Part shown: positions 43,190 through 51,320 of the stretch, piece after piece
Layout: every line of letters starts with the position of its first letter
Numbering within the stretch: the first letter of the stretch is position 1
Assembly: GCF_001642995.1 (NCBI RefSeq)
Contig: NZ_LOHS01000097.1
Coordinates: 1-64,000 of the forward strand
Direction of reading: 5' to 3'
DNA: 64,000 nucleotides
DNA from: Streptomyces jeddahensis
GTDB lineage: Bacteria; Actinomycetota; Actinomycetes; Streptomycetales; Streptomycetaceae
Notes under the pieces: generated by a model
What the model saw: the letters and a program-made list of their open reading frames with translations, nothing else
Told to the model about the DNA's origin: nothing
Databases searched by the model: none
Translations under genes and position numbers: made by a program

Positions 43190-44161
43190 TCAGTCGTGGG
43201 GGGTGGCGATGGCGGCGAGGTGTGTGCCGGGGCGCACGGTCAGCCCGTTCATGTTGTAGATGATCGTTCCGGTGGAGACGGCGGAGACCTTGTGTTCGGC
43301 GCCGTCGATCGGGTCGATGATGCGGCCGATGGTCTGCCCCTCGGTCACCTCGTCGCCTGTGACCGCGTCGGGGTACCAGAGGCCTCCGGCCGGAGACTCG
43401 ACCTCGCCCGTCCAGATCCAGTCGCGCGGCTGCACGGTCACCGGTGCGAGGTGCTGCGGCGACTCGATGACGCCGAGGTGGTGCAGGAGCCGGTACAGGC
43501 CGTCGAGCAGCCTGCGCACGGTGGCGGGGTCGCGGTCGCCGAGTTGTCCGGTCTCGACGAGGATCGCGGGGATGCCCTGCCGGTTCGCGGCGGCGTGGCT
43601 GTTGCCACCGTCCGGGCTGGCGCCGAAGATGACCCGTTCGTATCCGACCGCGTGGGCCATCGCCTTGTTCTTCGCGTCCAGCTCGTCGTCGGAGGTCAGG
43701 CGGTATCCGACGAAATCGAGCAGGTGCTGGTCGATGCCGCCGCTGTGCAGGTCCACGTAGGCGTCGGCGCCGTCGATCAAGTTCTCGAACAGCCAGGCCG
43801 CCATCCGGTCGGTGGGGCCGCCGTCCTTGTTGCCGGGGAAGACGCGGTTGATGTTGACGCCGTCCAGCGGGGAGATGTTGAGCCTGCCCCCGTAGACGGC
43901 CGGCGGATTGGCCACGGGGCAGATCACCACCTGGCCGGCGACCTCCTCCGGTTCCAGCAGTCCGGCCAGGCGCGTGGTGGCGTCGACGCCGATGAACTCG
44001 CCGCCGTGGACACCACCGGTGATCACGACCCTGGGGCCGGGACGGGAGCCGTTGACGAGGATCAGGGGAACGTCCACCGCCGTGGTGCCGAGGTCGGCGG
44101 GCAGGCTCCCGCGGGTCTTCTGGCCGGGCTCGGCACGCAACGGGCCGATGGACAGGGTCAT
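43190..44161 (-). CDS. M14-type succinylglutamate desuccinylase/aspartoacylase family deacylase
   Basis: This 323-residue zinc hydrolase removes an acyl group from an N-acyl amino acid or related amide. Zinc ligands are visible as H-x2-E in GGVHGGEF and the downstream His in YVDLHSGGI. AILVETGQLG holds the family Glu. A C-terminal beta domain (about 235-323) resembles a lipoyl-like barrel. The gene lies 18 bp downstream of the amine oxidase gene, so both are probably in one operon, consistent with deacylation and oxidation of one amino compound (inference). The ATG at 44161 is preceded by GAAAGAGG. Confidence 0.85.
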   Translation of the reverse strand: MTLSIGPLRAEPGQKTRGSLPADLGTTAVDVPLILVNGSRPGPRVVITGGVHGGEFIGVDATTRLAGLLEPEEVAGQVVICPVANPPAVYGGRLNISPLDGVNINRVFPGNKDGGPTDRMAAWLFENLIDGADAYVDLHSGGIDQHLLDFVGYRLTSDDELDAKNKAMAHAVGYERVIFGASPDGGNSHAAANRQGIPAILVETGQLGDRDPATVRRLLDGLYRLLHHLGVIESPQHLAPVTVQPRDWIWTGEVESPAGGLWYPDAVTGDEVTEGQTIGRIIDPIDGAEHKVSAVSTGTIIYNMNGLTVRPGTHLAAIATPHD

Positions 44162-44179
44162 GGCTTACCTCTTTCGAAC

Positions 44180-45319
44180 TCAGGCCGCCGTGCGGCCGTT
44201 TGTGGTGATGAAGTCGATCGGCTGGGAGGTGCGGCCCTCCAGGGCGAGGTCCGCGGCGATGTCGCCCATGGCGGGCGAGAGCTTGAAGCCCTGGCCGGAG
44301 AAGCCGGCCAGCAGGACGATGTCGTCGCAGCCCGGCAGGGGGCCGACCAGCGGCCGGGTGCTGTCGGTGTAGCCCTCCATGAAGACGGACAGCCGTACCG
44401 GGTCGGGGTTCAGGCCGGGCAGGTGGCGCCGCACTGCCATGGTGAAGGTCTCCAGTTCCTCCGGTGCGACGGTCCGGTTCAGCCGGTTCGGGTCGTCCAC
44501 GGGCTTGTGGTGGGCCTGGGGCAGGCCGAGCTTGACGGCCAGGCCATCCGGGGACGGGATGCCGTAGAAGGGGATGTCGCCGCGGCGGATGAAGGCGGGA
44601 CGCTCGGCGTCTGCCGGGTGGTCCTGGTGGGGCAGGAACCAGGCGCTGATCGCGCGGTAGACGCTCACTTCCCACGGCAGGTCGGGCAGCAGGTCGCCCA
44701 CCCACGGGCCGGGGGTGACGACCGCGGCGTCGAAGCGTTCCGTGTCGGTGTCGGTGCGAATCTCCACGCCTCCCCCGGCGATGGGAGTGACTTCCCGCAC
44801 CGGCGTGTAGCGGCGGATCCGGGCGCCCAGTTCCTCGGCGCGCCGGGCCGCGGTCTGGACCGTCAGCTCGGGGCGGACGAACCCCGCGTGGGAGTCCAGG
44901 ACCACCAGATCGCCGTCGTCGACGCGGAATTGCGGGAAACGCTTGGCCATCGCCTCGGCGTCGATCACCTCGTGGTCGAGGCCGTGCTCGGCGATGCCGT
45001 CCATGACGGTACGCATCTCGGGGTCGTCGGCCGGCCCCATGACCAGGGCTCCGGTCAGGCGGCGCAGTTCCCGCCCGGTCTCCGCCTGCAACTGCTTCCA
45101 GAGGGCGTCGGCGTGCCGGACGAGCGGCACATAGCGGCCGTCGTGGGTCTGCACGCTGCGGAAGACCCGGGTCTCACCGCCTGCGGCGCTGCGGTCGTGA
45201 CCGGGCGCGAACCGGTCGTAGCCGACGACTTCGGCGCCCCGTGCCGCCAGCCGCCAGGCGGCCTGGCTGCCCATCGTGCCCGTACCGACGACGGCTACAC
45301 GTTTCCTCGCAGCTGACAC
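44180..45319 (-). CDS. FAD-dependent amine oxidase (sarcosine/N-methyltryptophan oxidase-like)
   Basis: This 379-residue DAO-superfamily flavoprotein begins RKRVAVVGTGTMGSQAAWRLAARG, a canonical FAD-binding fold. The C-terminal AGFSGQGFKLSPAMGDIAADL closes the flavin site. It resembles monomeric sarcosine oxidase and MTOX (SolA), which oxidise secondary amines to an imine plus H2O2. By eye the Cys that links FAD covalently in those enzymes is replaced (VFMEGYTDSTRPLVG region). The ATG at 45319 follows GGAAG. It is upstream of the deacylase gene in the same operon. Confidence 0.85.
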   Translation of the reverse strand: MSAARKRVAVVGTGTMGSQAAWRLAARGAEVVGYDRFAPGHDRSAAGGETRVFRSVQTHDGRYVPLVRHADALWKQLQAETGRELRRLTGALVMGPADDPEMRTVMDGIAEHGLDHEVIDAEAMAKRFPQFRVDDGDLVVLDSHAGFVRPELTVQTAARRAEELGARIRRYTPVREVTPIAGGGVEIRTDTDTERFDAAVVTPGPWVGDLLPDLPWEVSVYRAISAWFLPHQDHPADAERPAFIRRGDIPFYGIPSPDGLAVKLGLPQAHHKPVDDPNRLNRTVAPEELETFTMAVRRHLPGLNPDPVRLSVFMEGYTDSTRPLVGPLPGCDDIVLLAGFSGQGFKLSPAMGDIAADLALEGRTSQPIDFITTNGRTAA

Positions 45320-45585
45320 AGGACTTCCTTTCGTAACGCGGGGCGATTACTGGCCCCCGACGTGGAGCTGTGCGATTCAAGAAGCAACGCAACCGTTGCA
45401 TCTCGGCATCCCCTTCATGCCGCATTGTGGAATGGCATGCTGGAATCTGGCACAGAGGTTGGCAGTGTCCGGGAGGGGAGTCAAGAGGCTGCCGGACAGG
45501 TGGCGAACTGCCTTTTTTCGAGGGGTGGCACGTGGGCCCGGTGGACCTGGCCACCGTCACCCCGTGTTCCCGGGGGTGGCTCTCG
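45320..45585. promoter_or_regulatory. Region upstream of the amine oxidase operon with inverted repeats
   Basis: This 266-bp gap has no gene. It contains GCAACG-CAAC-CGTTGC (about 45384-45399) and CATGCC...GGCATG (about 45417-45440, enclosing CATT-GTGG-AATG). Either could be an operator for the oxidase-deacylase pair, implying an internal promoter separate from the kinase operon. Confidence 0.4.
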
Positions 45586-46245
45586 CTACAGACCCACCAC
45601 GGGGGCCAGTTGGGATCGGAGGGTGCCGGCGTGGGGCTGCAGGGAGCCATCGAAAGCGGCGGATCCGATGGTGAAGGCGTCGGCTCCGGCTGATGCGAGC
45701 GCCTGTATCTGGTCGGTGCTGGTGATGGAGCCGGCGACGACCAGGCGGCCGGTGGTGGCGGCGCGGGCGGCGCGGACCAGGTCGAGAGGGTCGGCATCGG
45801 TGGCGCGGTACGCGAGGAGGTCGACGCCGGCGCAGCCGGCGGCCTCCGCTCGTCGGCAGTCATCGGCGATGCGGTCCGGGGTGCCGGCGAGGCGGGTTGG
45901 GTGCCCCAGGGGTTCTCCGGGGAAGGGCAGGTAGCCGATAGATGTGCCGTGCAGGACGTTGAGGGTCTCCTCGATCCAGGTGCCGCCCATCAGCCAGTCG
46001 ACGCCGAGTTCGGTGGCCGTCCGTACCGAGGCAAGAGCCTGGTCCCGGTGGGTGCTGACGACTTCGAGGTAGGTGGTGGCGCCCAAGTCCTTGATGCGGG
46101 TGTGGAGCTTGGCGAGGGTGTCGGGGTCAACACCGATGTCTTTGAATCCGATGTGGGTGATGCCGAGTTCCTCGATGGTGTCGAGGACCTCGAGGCAGTC
46201 CGTGACGGTGCGGTCGTCGCGGGTGAGCATGAAGATGAAGTCCAT
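45586..46245 (-). CDS. TIM-barrel protein of unknown reaction (HisA/HisF or epimerase-like)
   Basis: This 219-residue (beta-alpha)8 protein has THIGFKDIG, TYLEVVST, VDWLMGGTW and the phosphate-binding LVVAGSITSTDQIQALASAGADAFTIGSAAF at the C-terminal strands. The last motif is shared with HisA/HisF, NanE and ribulose-phosphate-epimerase-like barrels and implies a phosphorylated substrate. It begins 45 bp after the PdxA2-like gene, so it probably acts on a four-carbon phosphosugar acid or its product. No family with a known reaction can be assigned from sequence. Confidence 0.75.
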   Translation of the reverse strand: MDFIFMLTRDDRTVTDCLEVLDTIEELGITHIGFKDIGVDPDTLAKLHTRIKDLGATTYLEVVSTHRDQALASVRTATELGVDWLMGGTWIEETLNVLHGTSIGYLPFPGEPLGHPTRLAGTPDRIADDCRRAEAAGCAGVDLLAYRATDADPLDLVRAARAATTGRLVVAGSITSTDQIQALASAGADAFTIGSAAFDGSLQPHAGTLRSQLAPVVGL

Positions 46246-46290
46246 GGTGTCCTGCGGTCTTCTGTTCCGGGGCTGATGTGAGCCGGTGGG

Positions 46291-47280
46291 TCAGGGGCGG
46301 TCCGGCGCCCCTGAGGACAGGCGATCGGCGTGCGTCAGGGCGGCGAGCAGGCTGGTGTGGTCGGCCGTGCCGAGACCGGCGATGTCGAAGGCGGTGCCGT
46401 GGTCGACGCTGGTGCGGACGAAGGGCAGGCCGATGGTGATGTTGACGCCGTGTTCGATCCCCAGGTACTTGACGGGGATGAGGCCCTGGTCGTGGTACTG
46501 GGCGACCACGGCGTCGAAGGCTCCGGCGCGGGCTCGCATGAAGACGGTGTCGGCGGGCCAGGGGCCGCTGGCCTGGATGCCTTCGCCCTGCGCGGTCTCG
46601 ATGGCGGGGGTGATGATGTCCAGGTCCTCGCGGCCGAAAAGGCCGTTCTCCCCTGCGTGGGGGTTGAGGCCGGCGACGGCGATGCGGGGGGCAGGCAGGC
46701 CGCTGCGCTGGAGTGTGCGGTGGGTGAGGCGGATGATGTCGAGCACGCGAGCTGTGGTTATCGCGTCGATTGCGGTGCGGAGTGACTGGTGCACGGTGAC
46801 CAGGACGATCCGCAGTTCGTCGGTGGCCATCATCATCGCGTAGTCCGTGGTGCCGGACAGGTCGGCGAGGATCTCGGTGTGCCCGGGGTAGGGGACGCCG
46901 GACAAGCGCAGTGCTTCCTTGTTGATCGGCGCGGTCACCAGAGCCCGTATCTCGTGGGCCATCGCGAGCTGGATACCGCGGCGGACGTACTGGAAGGACG
47001 CCGCTCCGGCTCGGGCGTCGAGCATGCCCCAGGGCAGGTCGGCCGGAAGGCCGTTCTCTTCGAGGACATCCACCGTGCCGGGTGCGAACTTCGCCTGGTC
47101 GACTGATGAGATGGAGCGGAGTGCGAGGTGGGTGTCGGCGATCTTGTTGGCGCGGGCGAGGACGTCCATGTCGCCGATGACGACGACCGGCACGGTGCGC
47201 CGGGAATCGGCGCACGCTTTGAGGGTGATCTCGGGGCCGATTCCGCAGGGGTCGCCCATGGTGATGGCGATCGGGGTCAT
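46291..47280 (-). CDS. PdxA2-like 4-phospho-D-threonate/D-erythronate dehydrogenase
   Basis: This 329-residue PdxA-superfamily enzyme has ITMGDPCGIGPEITLKA at the N-terminus, and metal-binding His in PGHTEILADLSG and YHDQGLIPVKYLG. Next to a four-carbon-acid-sugar kinase it most likely oxidises and decarboxylates 4-phospho-D-threonate or -erythronate to dihydroxyacetone phosphate (known PdxA2 chemistry) rather than acting in vitamin B6 synthesis. The ATG at 47280 overlaps the kinase stop (ATGA). The open frame continues upstream to 47322 without conserved sequence. Confidence 0.85.
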   Translation of the reverse strand: MTPIAITMGDPCGIGPEITLKACADSRRTVPVVVIGDMDVLARANKIADTHLALRSISSVDQAKFAPGTVDVLEENGLPADLPWGMLDARAGAASFQYVRRGIQLAMAHEIRALVTAPINKEALRLSGVPYPGHTEILADLSGTTDYAMMMATDELRIVLVTVHQSLRTAIDAITTARVLDIIRLTHRTLQRSGLPAPRIAVAGLNPHAGENGLFGREDLDIITPAIETAQGEGIQASGPWPADTVFMRARAGAFDAVVAQYHDQGLIPVKYLGIEHGVNITIGLPFVRTSVDHGTAFDIAGLGTADHTSLLAALTHADRLSSGAPDRP

Positions 47281-48470
47281 GCGTGCTCTCCTGGATCGAG
47301 GCGATGTCGCATGAGGTGGCACAGGCGCAGGAGCATGGCGTCGTCGCCGAAGCCGCCTGCCTTGATCAGCACGGAAAGGGGGAGTCGGCCGATCAGAGAT
47401 CCGCGGACGACGCCGGGTTCGGGTTCGTCGAGCAGGTCGATGCCGGTGGCGCCAAGGGGCTGGAGCACGGTGGTGGCCGTTTCTCCCCCGGTGATGACCA
47501 GGGCGTCGACCGTGTGGTCCTCGGCCAGCGCCTGGACGACTGCCGCCTGAGCGCGGGCGAGGACTTGTGCGGTCTGTGGCGTGTGGCGTTCATCGGGTGT
47601 CTGCAGGGTGAGGGTGGGGGCCGTCAGGCCTCGCAGCGTCTCCACGGCCGGGGCCGGATCGACGCCGACGGTGACACCCTGGACGTCCACCCTGGTGCGT
47701 AGCTTGACCAACTGCCGTCGGGTCGCCGGGTTGGTGCTGCCGACCACGATCAGTGGACGTCGGGCCGGGGCGGGCAGTGATGCGGCGCTGCCCGTAGCGC
47801 GTGCACACCTTCGGGCCAGGGCGGCCGCCAGACCTGGGGAGCCGACCCACAGCACTTCGTCAAGCCGCGGCACCGCTGCCACCAGACGGTCGAGGTCGCC
47901 GTCTTCGGCGGCGGAGTAGACGATCAGGTCACCGTTACCGATCAGTTCGGGCAGCTCGGCTGCCCGGTCCGGCTGGCCGAGAACGGCCTCCGGGAACAGC
48001 GTGGCGAGGTCCGAGCACCGCACGGGGTGTACCGGGTCGCGGGCGTAGTCGCTCTCGTGGACCGGTACGCCCCGCACGTACTGGACCCCCTCCACCGTCA
48101 CTCTGCCCTCCGCGGGGAAGGCCGGAGCGATGACGACGGCCCGCCTCCCCGATCCCGCCCATGCAGCCCGGACCTCTGCCGCGACATGACCGCGCAGGGT
48201 GGAATCCACCGTTTTGAAGAGCAACTCGGAGCCGGCGAACAGGCGGGCCGCCCGCCACGTACGCGAAGCGGCGGCCTCCTCGTCCAGCACCCGGCTCCCA
48301 AGGTCCACCGCGCTCACGCCCACGGCGTGCCGCGGCACGCTTGCTGTGCTCGTGAGCAGGATCCGGGCGTCGTGACCTGCCTGACGGAACGGCGCGGCAC
48401 CGTCCCCCGCGCTGGTGAGGTCATCCGCCAGGATGGCGATCCCCTGCCGCACGTCGTTGCGGAATGTCAT
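47277..48470 (-). CDS. Four-carbon acid sugar kinase (DtnK/OtnK-like, DUF1537)
   Basis: This 397-residue kinase has the N-terminal sugar-acid-binding domain (GIAILADDLTSAGDGAAPFR, FKTVDSTLRGHV) and the C-terminal nucleotide-binding domain (LVITGGETATTVLQPLGATGIDLL, LIKAGGFGDD). Family members phosphorylate D-threonate or D-erythronate at O-4, feeding PdxA2 or related dehydrogenases. It is the first gene of the minus-strand operon and is divergent from the LysR regulator 111 bp away. Confidence 0.88.
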   Translation of the reverse strand: MTFRNDVRQGIAILADDLTSAGDGAAPFRQAGHDARILLTSTASVPRHAVGVSAVDLGSRVLDEEAAASRTWRAARLFAGSELLFKTVDSTLRGHVAAEVRAAWAGSGRRAVVIAPAFPAEGRVTVEGVQYVRGVPVHESDYARDPVHPVRCSDLATLFPEAVLGQPDRAAELPELIGNGDLIVYSAAEDGDLDRLVAAVPRLDEVLWVGSPGLAAALARRCARATGSAASLPAPARRPLIVVGSTNPATRRQLVKLRTRVDVQGVTVGVDPAPAVETLRGLTAPTLTLQTPDERHTPQTAQVLARAQAAVVQALAEDHTVDALVITGGETATTVLQPLGATGIDLLDEPEPGVVRGSLIGRLPLSVLIKAGGFGDDAMLLRLCHLMRHRLDPGEHA

Positions 48471-48552
48471 GGCCCAACCTCTCCGTCAGCCACCCTTCTC
48501 TGTGACCGGATCAATAGTCGTTCAGGTGAAAGTGCAGGACAAACGATTCATT

Positions 48553-48569
48553 CTCACAAGATCTGTGAG
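48553..48569. promoter_or_regulatory. Candidate LysR operator
   Basis: CTCACA-AGATC-TGTGAG is a perfect 6-bp inverted repeat with a 5-bp spacer in the AT-rich divergent region. It ends 12 bp before the lysR start and fits the T-N11-A layout of LysR sites. Confidence 0.55.
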
Positions 48570-48581
48570 TAATATTCACGC

Positions 48582-49484
48582 GTGCGATGGTCGGCCCTTC
48601 CTCCTCTGAATACGCTGCTGCCCTTCGAAGCGGCCGTCCGGCACGCGAGCATGACCGCGGCGGCGCAGGAGCTGCATGTCACGCATGGCGCGGTGAGCCG
48701 ACAGGTCCAGAACCTGGAACGGTCCCTTGGAATATCACTGTTCGAGCGACAGACACGCGCCCTGCGCCCGACCCCGCAGGCTCGCCAGCTGGCGGCCGTC
48801 GTCCGGGACGCGCTCGATCAGATCGATGCGGCAGCCCGGCAGATCTCACACCGCACACCCGCAGCACCGCTCACGCTGTCGTGTGAGCCCACACTCCTGA
48901 TGCGATGGCTCATTCCCCGGCTACCGGATCTAGCCGTGGACGTGCCGGACGTCGCAGTCCACCTGTCCGCGGGCGGCGGCCCTGTCTTCTTCGAGCGGGA
49001 CAACATCGACCTGGCGATCCGCCGGGACGACTTCCCGTTCCCCGAAGAGGTGAGCCGGACCCGCCTGTTCGCAGAGCGGATCGGACCCGTCTGTCGGCCC
49101 GATCTCGCGACCCGCCTGACCGGCGCCGCCGGCGTATCGCAGGTAGCCCTTCTGCACACCGCTACACGGCCTCAGGCTTGGGACGACTGGCGACGTATCA
49201 CCGGCATGAAAGCAGAGCCCGCCTCCCAGCAGACCCTGGAGCACTTCTACCTGACCCTCCAGGCCGCCGCGGCCGGCGTCGGGGTCGCCATCGCCCCGTA
49301 TGCCGTCGTCCGCGACGACCTGGAGCGAGGGCAACTCGTCGCACCCTTCGGTTTCGTCCCCGACGGCACCAGCTACCACCTCCTCAGCCGTCAATCACCC
49401 GAGCACGACGGACGCGTCCGCCAGCTGACGGCATGGCTGCGGGCCAGGACGAGCCAGCTCGAAAACGATTCCGAACCGGTGTGA
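48582..49484 (+). CDS. LysR-family transcriptional regulator
   Basis: This 300-residue regulator has an N-terminal winged helix (about residues 8-65, FEAAVRHASMTAAAQELHVT and HGAVSRQVQNLERSLG) and a periplasmic-binding-like effector domain. The GcvA-like signature (ERDNIDLAIRRDD, YLTLQAAAAGVGVAIAPYAVV) is visible. Start is the GTG at 48582. It is divergent from the kinase-PdxA2-TIM-barrel operon and probably regulates it through the inverted repeat at 48553-48569. Confidence 0.92.
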   Translation: MRWSALPPLNTLLPFEAAVRHASMTAAAQELHVTHGAVSRQVQNLERSLGISLFERQTRALRPTPQARQLAAVVRDALDQIDAAARQISHRTPAAPLTLSCEPTLLMRWLIPRLPDLAVDVPDVAVHLSAGGGPVFFERDNIDLAIRRDDFPFPEEVSRTRLFAERIGPVCRPDLATRLTGAAGVSQVALLHTATRPQAWDDWRRITGMKAEPASQQTLEHFYLTLQAAAAGVGVAIAPYAVVRDDLERGQLVAPFGFVPDGTSYHLLSRQSPEHDGRVRQLTAWLRARTSQLENDSEPV

Positions 49485-49597
49485 CCGCTGGGCTTATCGG
49501 ACCTTCGTTGCTTGGCGTCCCGTCTGGTGGCTGCCGCAGTAAGAGGTGCTGGCTCAGCTGGCGGCGGCCCGGGCGGACGATGTGGACGCCGACACCG

Positions 49598-50047
49598 TCA
49601 ACCGAGAGCTGTCCGTCGCGGGCGGTTGACCACCGTGGACAGGGTGAGCGCCGTGACCGTGTCCCGTACGCCGGGCATCTTGGCGATGTCCTCCCAGATG
49701 GCCCGTACGCGTTCGAGTGAGGCCGCCTCCAGGCGCACCATGATGTCGAAGTCGCCGCTGAGGATCTCACAGATGACGACCTCCGGAATGCGTTTGAGTG
49801 CGGCCAGGACATCGCCGCCGCGCATACGGTCCTGGCGGTAGACGAGTACGAGCGCGGAGACGGCATCGCTGGTGTCGCCGTCGGCGCGGACGATGGTGTA
49901 GCCGGCGATGTGTCCCTCGCGCTCAAGCCGTTCGATGCGCTGGCGCACCGCGTTGCGGGACAGCAGCACTTTGCTGGCCAGTTCCGAATGCGAGATGCGG
50001 CCGTTGCGGGTCAGCTCGGCGATGATCTTCTCGTCGATGGCGTCCAC
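49598..50047 (-). CDS. Lrp/AsnC-family transcriptional regulator
   Basis: This 149-residue protein has an N-terminal helix-turn-helix (VDAIDEKIIAELTRNGRISHSELA, LLSRNAVRQRIERLEREG) and a RAM ligand-binding domain (AVSALVLVYRQDRMRGG to VTALTLSTVVNRPRR). The GTG at 50047 has an AAGGAGA site; in-frame sequence to 50173 is non-conserved. It converges on the LysR gene and is upstream of, and divergent from, argC. A role in amino-acid metabolism is likely, but its targets are not evident. Confidence 0.92.
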   Translation of the reverse strand: MDAIDEKIIAELTRNGRISHSELASKVLLSRNAVRQRIERLEREGHIAGYTIVRADGDTSDAVSALVLVYRQDRMRGGDVLAALKRIPEVVICEILSGDFDIMVRLEAASLERVRAIWEDIAKMPGVRDTVTALTLSTVVNRPRRTALG

Positions 50048-50237
50048 AGTGGACCGTCTCCTTTGCGAATCGGTCGAGGCTGCAAACCCCCACGGCAAGC
50101 GGGGGTGCCGCAGACCATGAGGCGGCGCGGCGGCGACACCCGCCCAGACCCCCTGCTTACCGCAGAGCCACACCCTAGAGAACCGTCGCAGCGTTCCTCA
50201 ACGAAGAGGGCATACCCCCAGCACAGCCCGCCACTGA

Positions 50238-50272
50238 TTGCATAAAAGTGCGTCGCAGCGTATAGTCATGCC
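50238..50272 (+). promoter_or_regulatory. argC promoter with ARG boxes
   Basis: TTGCAT (-35, 50238-50243), 17 bp and TATAGT (-10, 50261-50266) form a near-ideal promoter. TTGCATAAAAGTGC (50238-50251) and GCGTATAGTCATGCC (50258-50272) look like two ARG half-boxes covering it, so ArgR bound here would block RNA polymerase. Transcription should start about 20 nt before the argC ATG. Confidence 0.75.
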
Positions 50273-50291
50273 ATCCAAGAGGAGGGTTTCC

Positions 50292-51320
50292 ATGGCGGTA
50301 CGCGCAGCAGTGGCAGGAGCAAGCGGATACGCGGGCGGAGAACTGCTGCGTCTGCTTCTCGTGCACCCGGAAGTGGAGATCGGCGCCCTGACCGGCAACT
50401 CCAACGCCGGCCAGCGCCTCGGCGCGCTGCAGCCGCATCTGCTGCCGCTCGCCGACCGCGTACTCGAGTCCACCACCGCCGACGTGCTCGCGGGGCACGA
50501 CGTCGTCTTCCTCGCCCTGCCGCACGGCCAGTCCGCCGCCGTCGCCGAGCAGCTCGGCCCCGACGTCCTCGTCGTGGACATGGGCGCCGACTTCCGGCTG
50601 AAGAGCGCCGCCGACTGGGAGAAGTTCTACGGCTCCGCGCACGCCGGGACCTGGCCCTACGGCCTCCCCGAACTGCCGGGCGCCCGCGCCGCGCTGGAGG
50701 GGTCCAAGCGCATCGCGGTGCCCGGTTGCTACCCCACGGCCGCCTCGCTCGCGCTCTTCCCGGCGTACGCGGCGGGGCTCGCCGAACCCGACGCGGTGAT
50801 CGTCGCCGCCTCCGGCACGTCCGGCGCGGGCAAGGGGCCCAAGCCGCATCTGCTCGGCTCCGAGGTCATGGGCTCCATGTCGCCGTACGGCGTGGGCGGC
50901 GTGCACCGGCACACGCCCGAGATGATCCAGAACCTCAGCGCCGCCGCGGGCGAGCCGGTCACCGTGTCCTTCACGCCAACCCTCGCCCCCATGCCCCGCG
51001 GCATCCTCGCCACGTGCAGCGCGAAGGCCAAGCCGGGCGTCACGGCCGAGTCCGTGCGGGCCGCGTACGAGAAGGCGTACGCGGACGAGCCGTTCGTGCA
51101 CCTGCTGCCCGAGGGGCAGTGGCCCGCGACCGCGTCCGTGTACGGCTCGAACGCCGTTCAGATGCAGGTCGCGTACGACGAAGCCGCAGGCCGCGTGATC
51201 GCCATCAGCGCCATCGACAATCTCGCCAAGGGCACCGCCGGCGGTGCCGTCCAGAGCATGAACATCGCCCTCGGGTTCGCCGAGGAGACTGGTCTTTCCA
51301 CGATCGGAGTCGCACCGTGA
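50292..51320 (+). CDS. argC: N-acetyl-gamma-glutamyl-phosphate reductase
   Basis: This 342-residue NADPH enzyme makes N-acetylglutamate semialdehyde in the third step of arginine synthesis. The NADP motif AVAGASGYAGGELLRLL, active-site Cys in AVPGCYPTAASLAL and AASGTSGAGKGP are present. The ATG at 50292 follows GAGGAGGG by five bases. It opens the argC-J-B-D-R operon, and its stop overlaps the argJ start (GTGA). Confidence 0.98.
   Translation: MAVRAAVAGASGYAGGELLRLLLVHPEVEIGALTGNSNAGQRLGALQPHLLPLADRVLESTTADVLAGHDVVFLALPHGQSAAVAEQLGPDVLVVDMGADFRLKSAADWEKFYGSAHAGTWPYGLPELPGARAALEGSKRIAVPGCYPTAASLALFPAYAAGLAEPDAVIVAASGTSGAGKGPKPHLLGSEVMGSMSPYGVGGVHRHTPEMIQNLSAAAGEPVTVSFTPTLAPMPRGILATCSAKAKPGVTAESVRAAYEKAYADEPFVHLLPEGQWPATASVYGSNAVQMQVAYDEAAGRVIAISAIDNLAKGTAGGAVQSMNIALGFAEETGLSTIGVAP

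Noticed and set aside
43103..45316. 737-residue plus-strand frame over the deacylase and oxidase genes
   Set aside because: The minus strand carries two enzymes with clear motifs; the plus frame is a shadow.
49485..49597. Possible gene remnant between lysR and the Lrp gene
   Set aside because: A short readable stretch (EVLAQLAAARADDVDADTV) is too short to assign and could be chance in GC-rich DNA.
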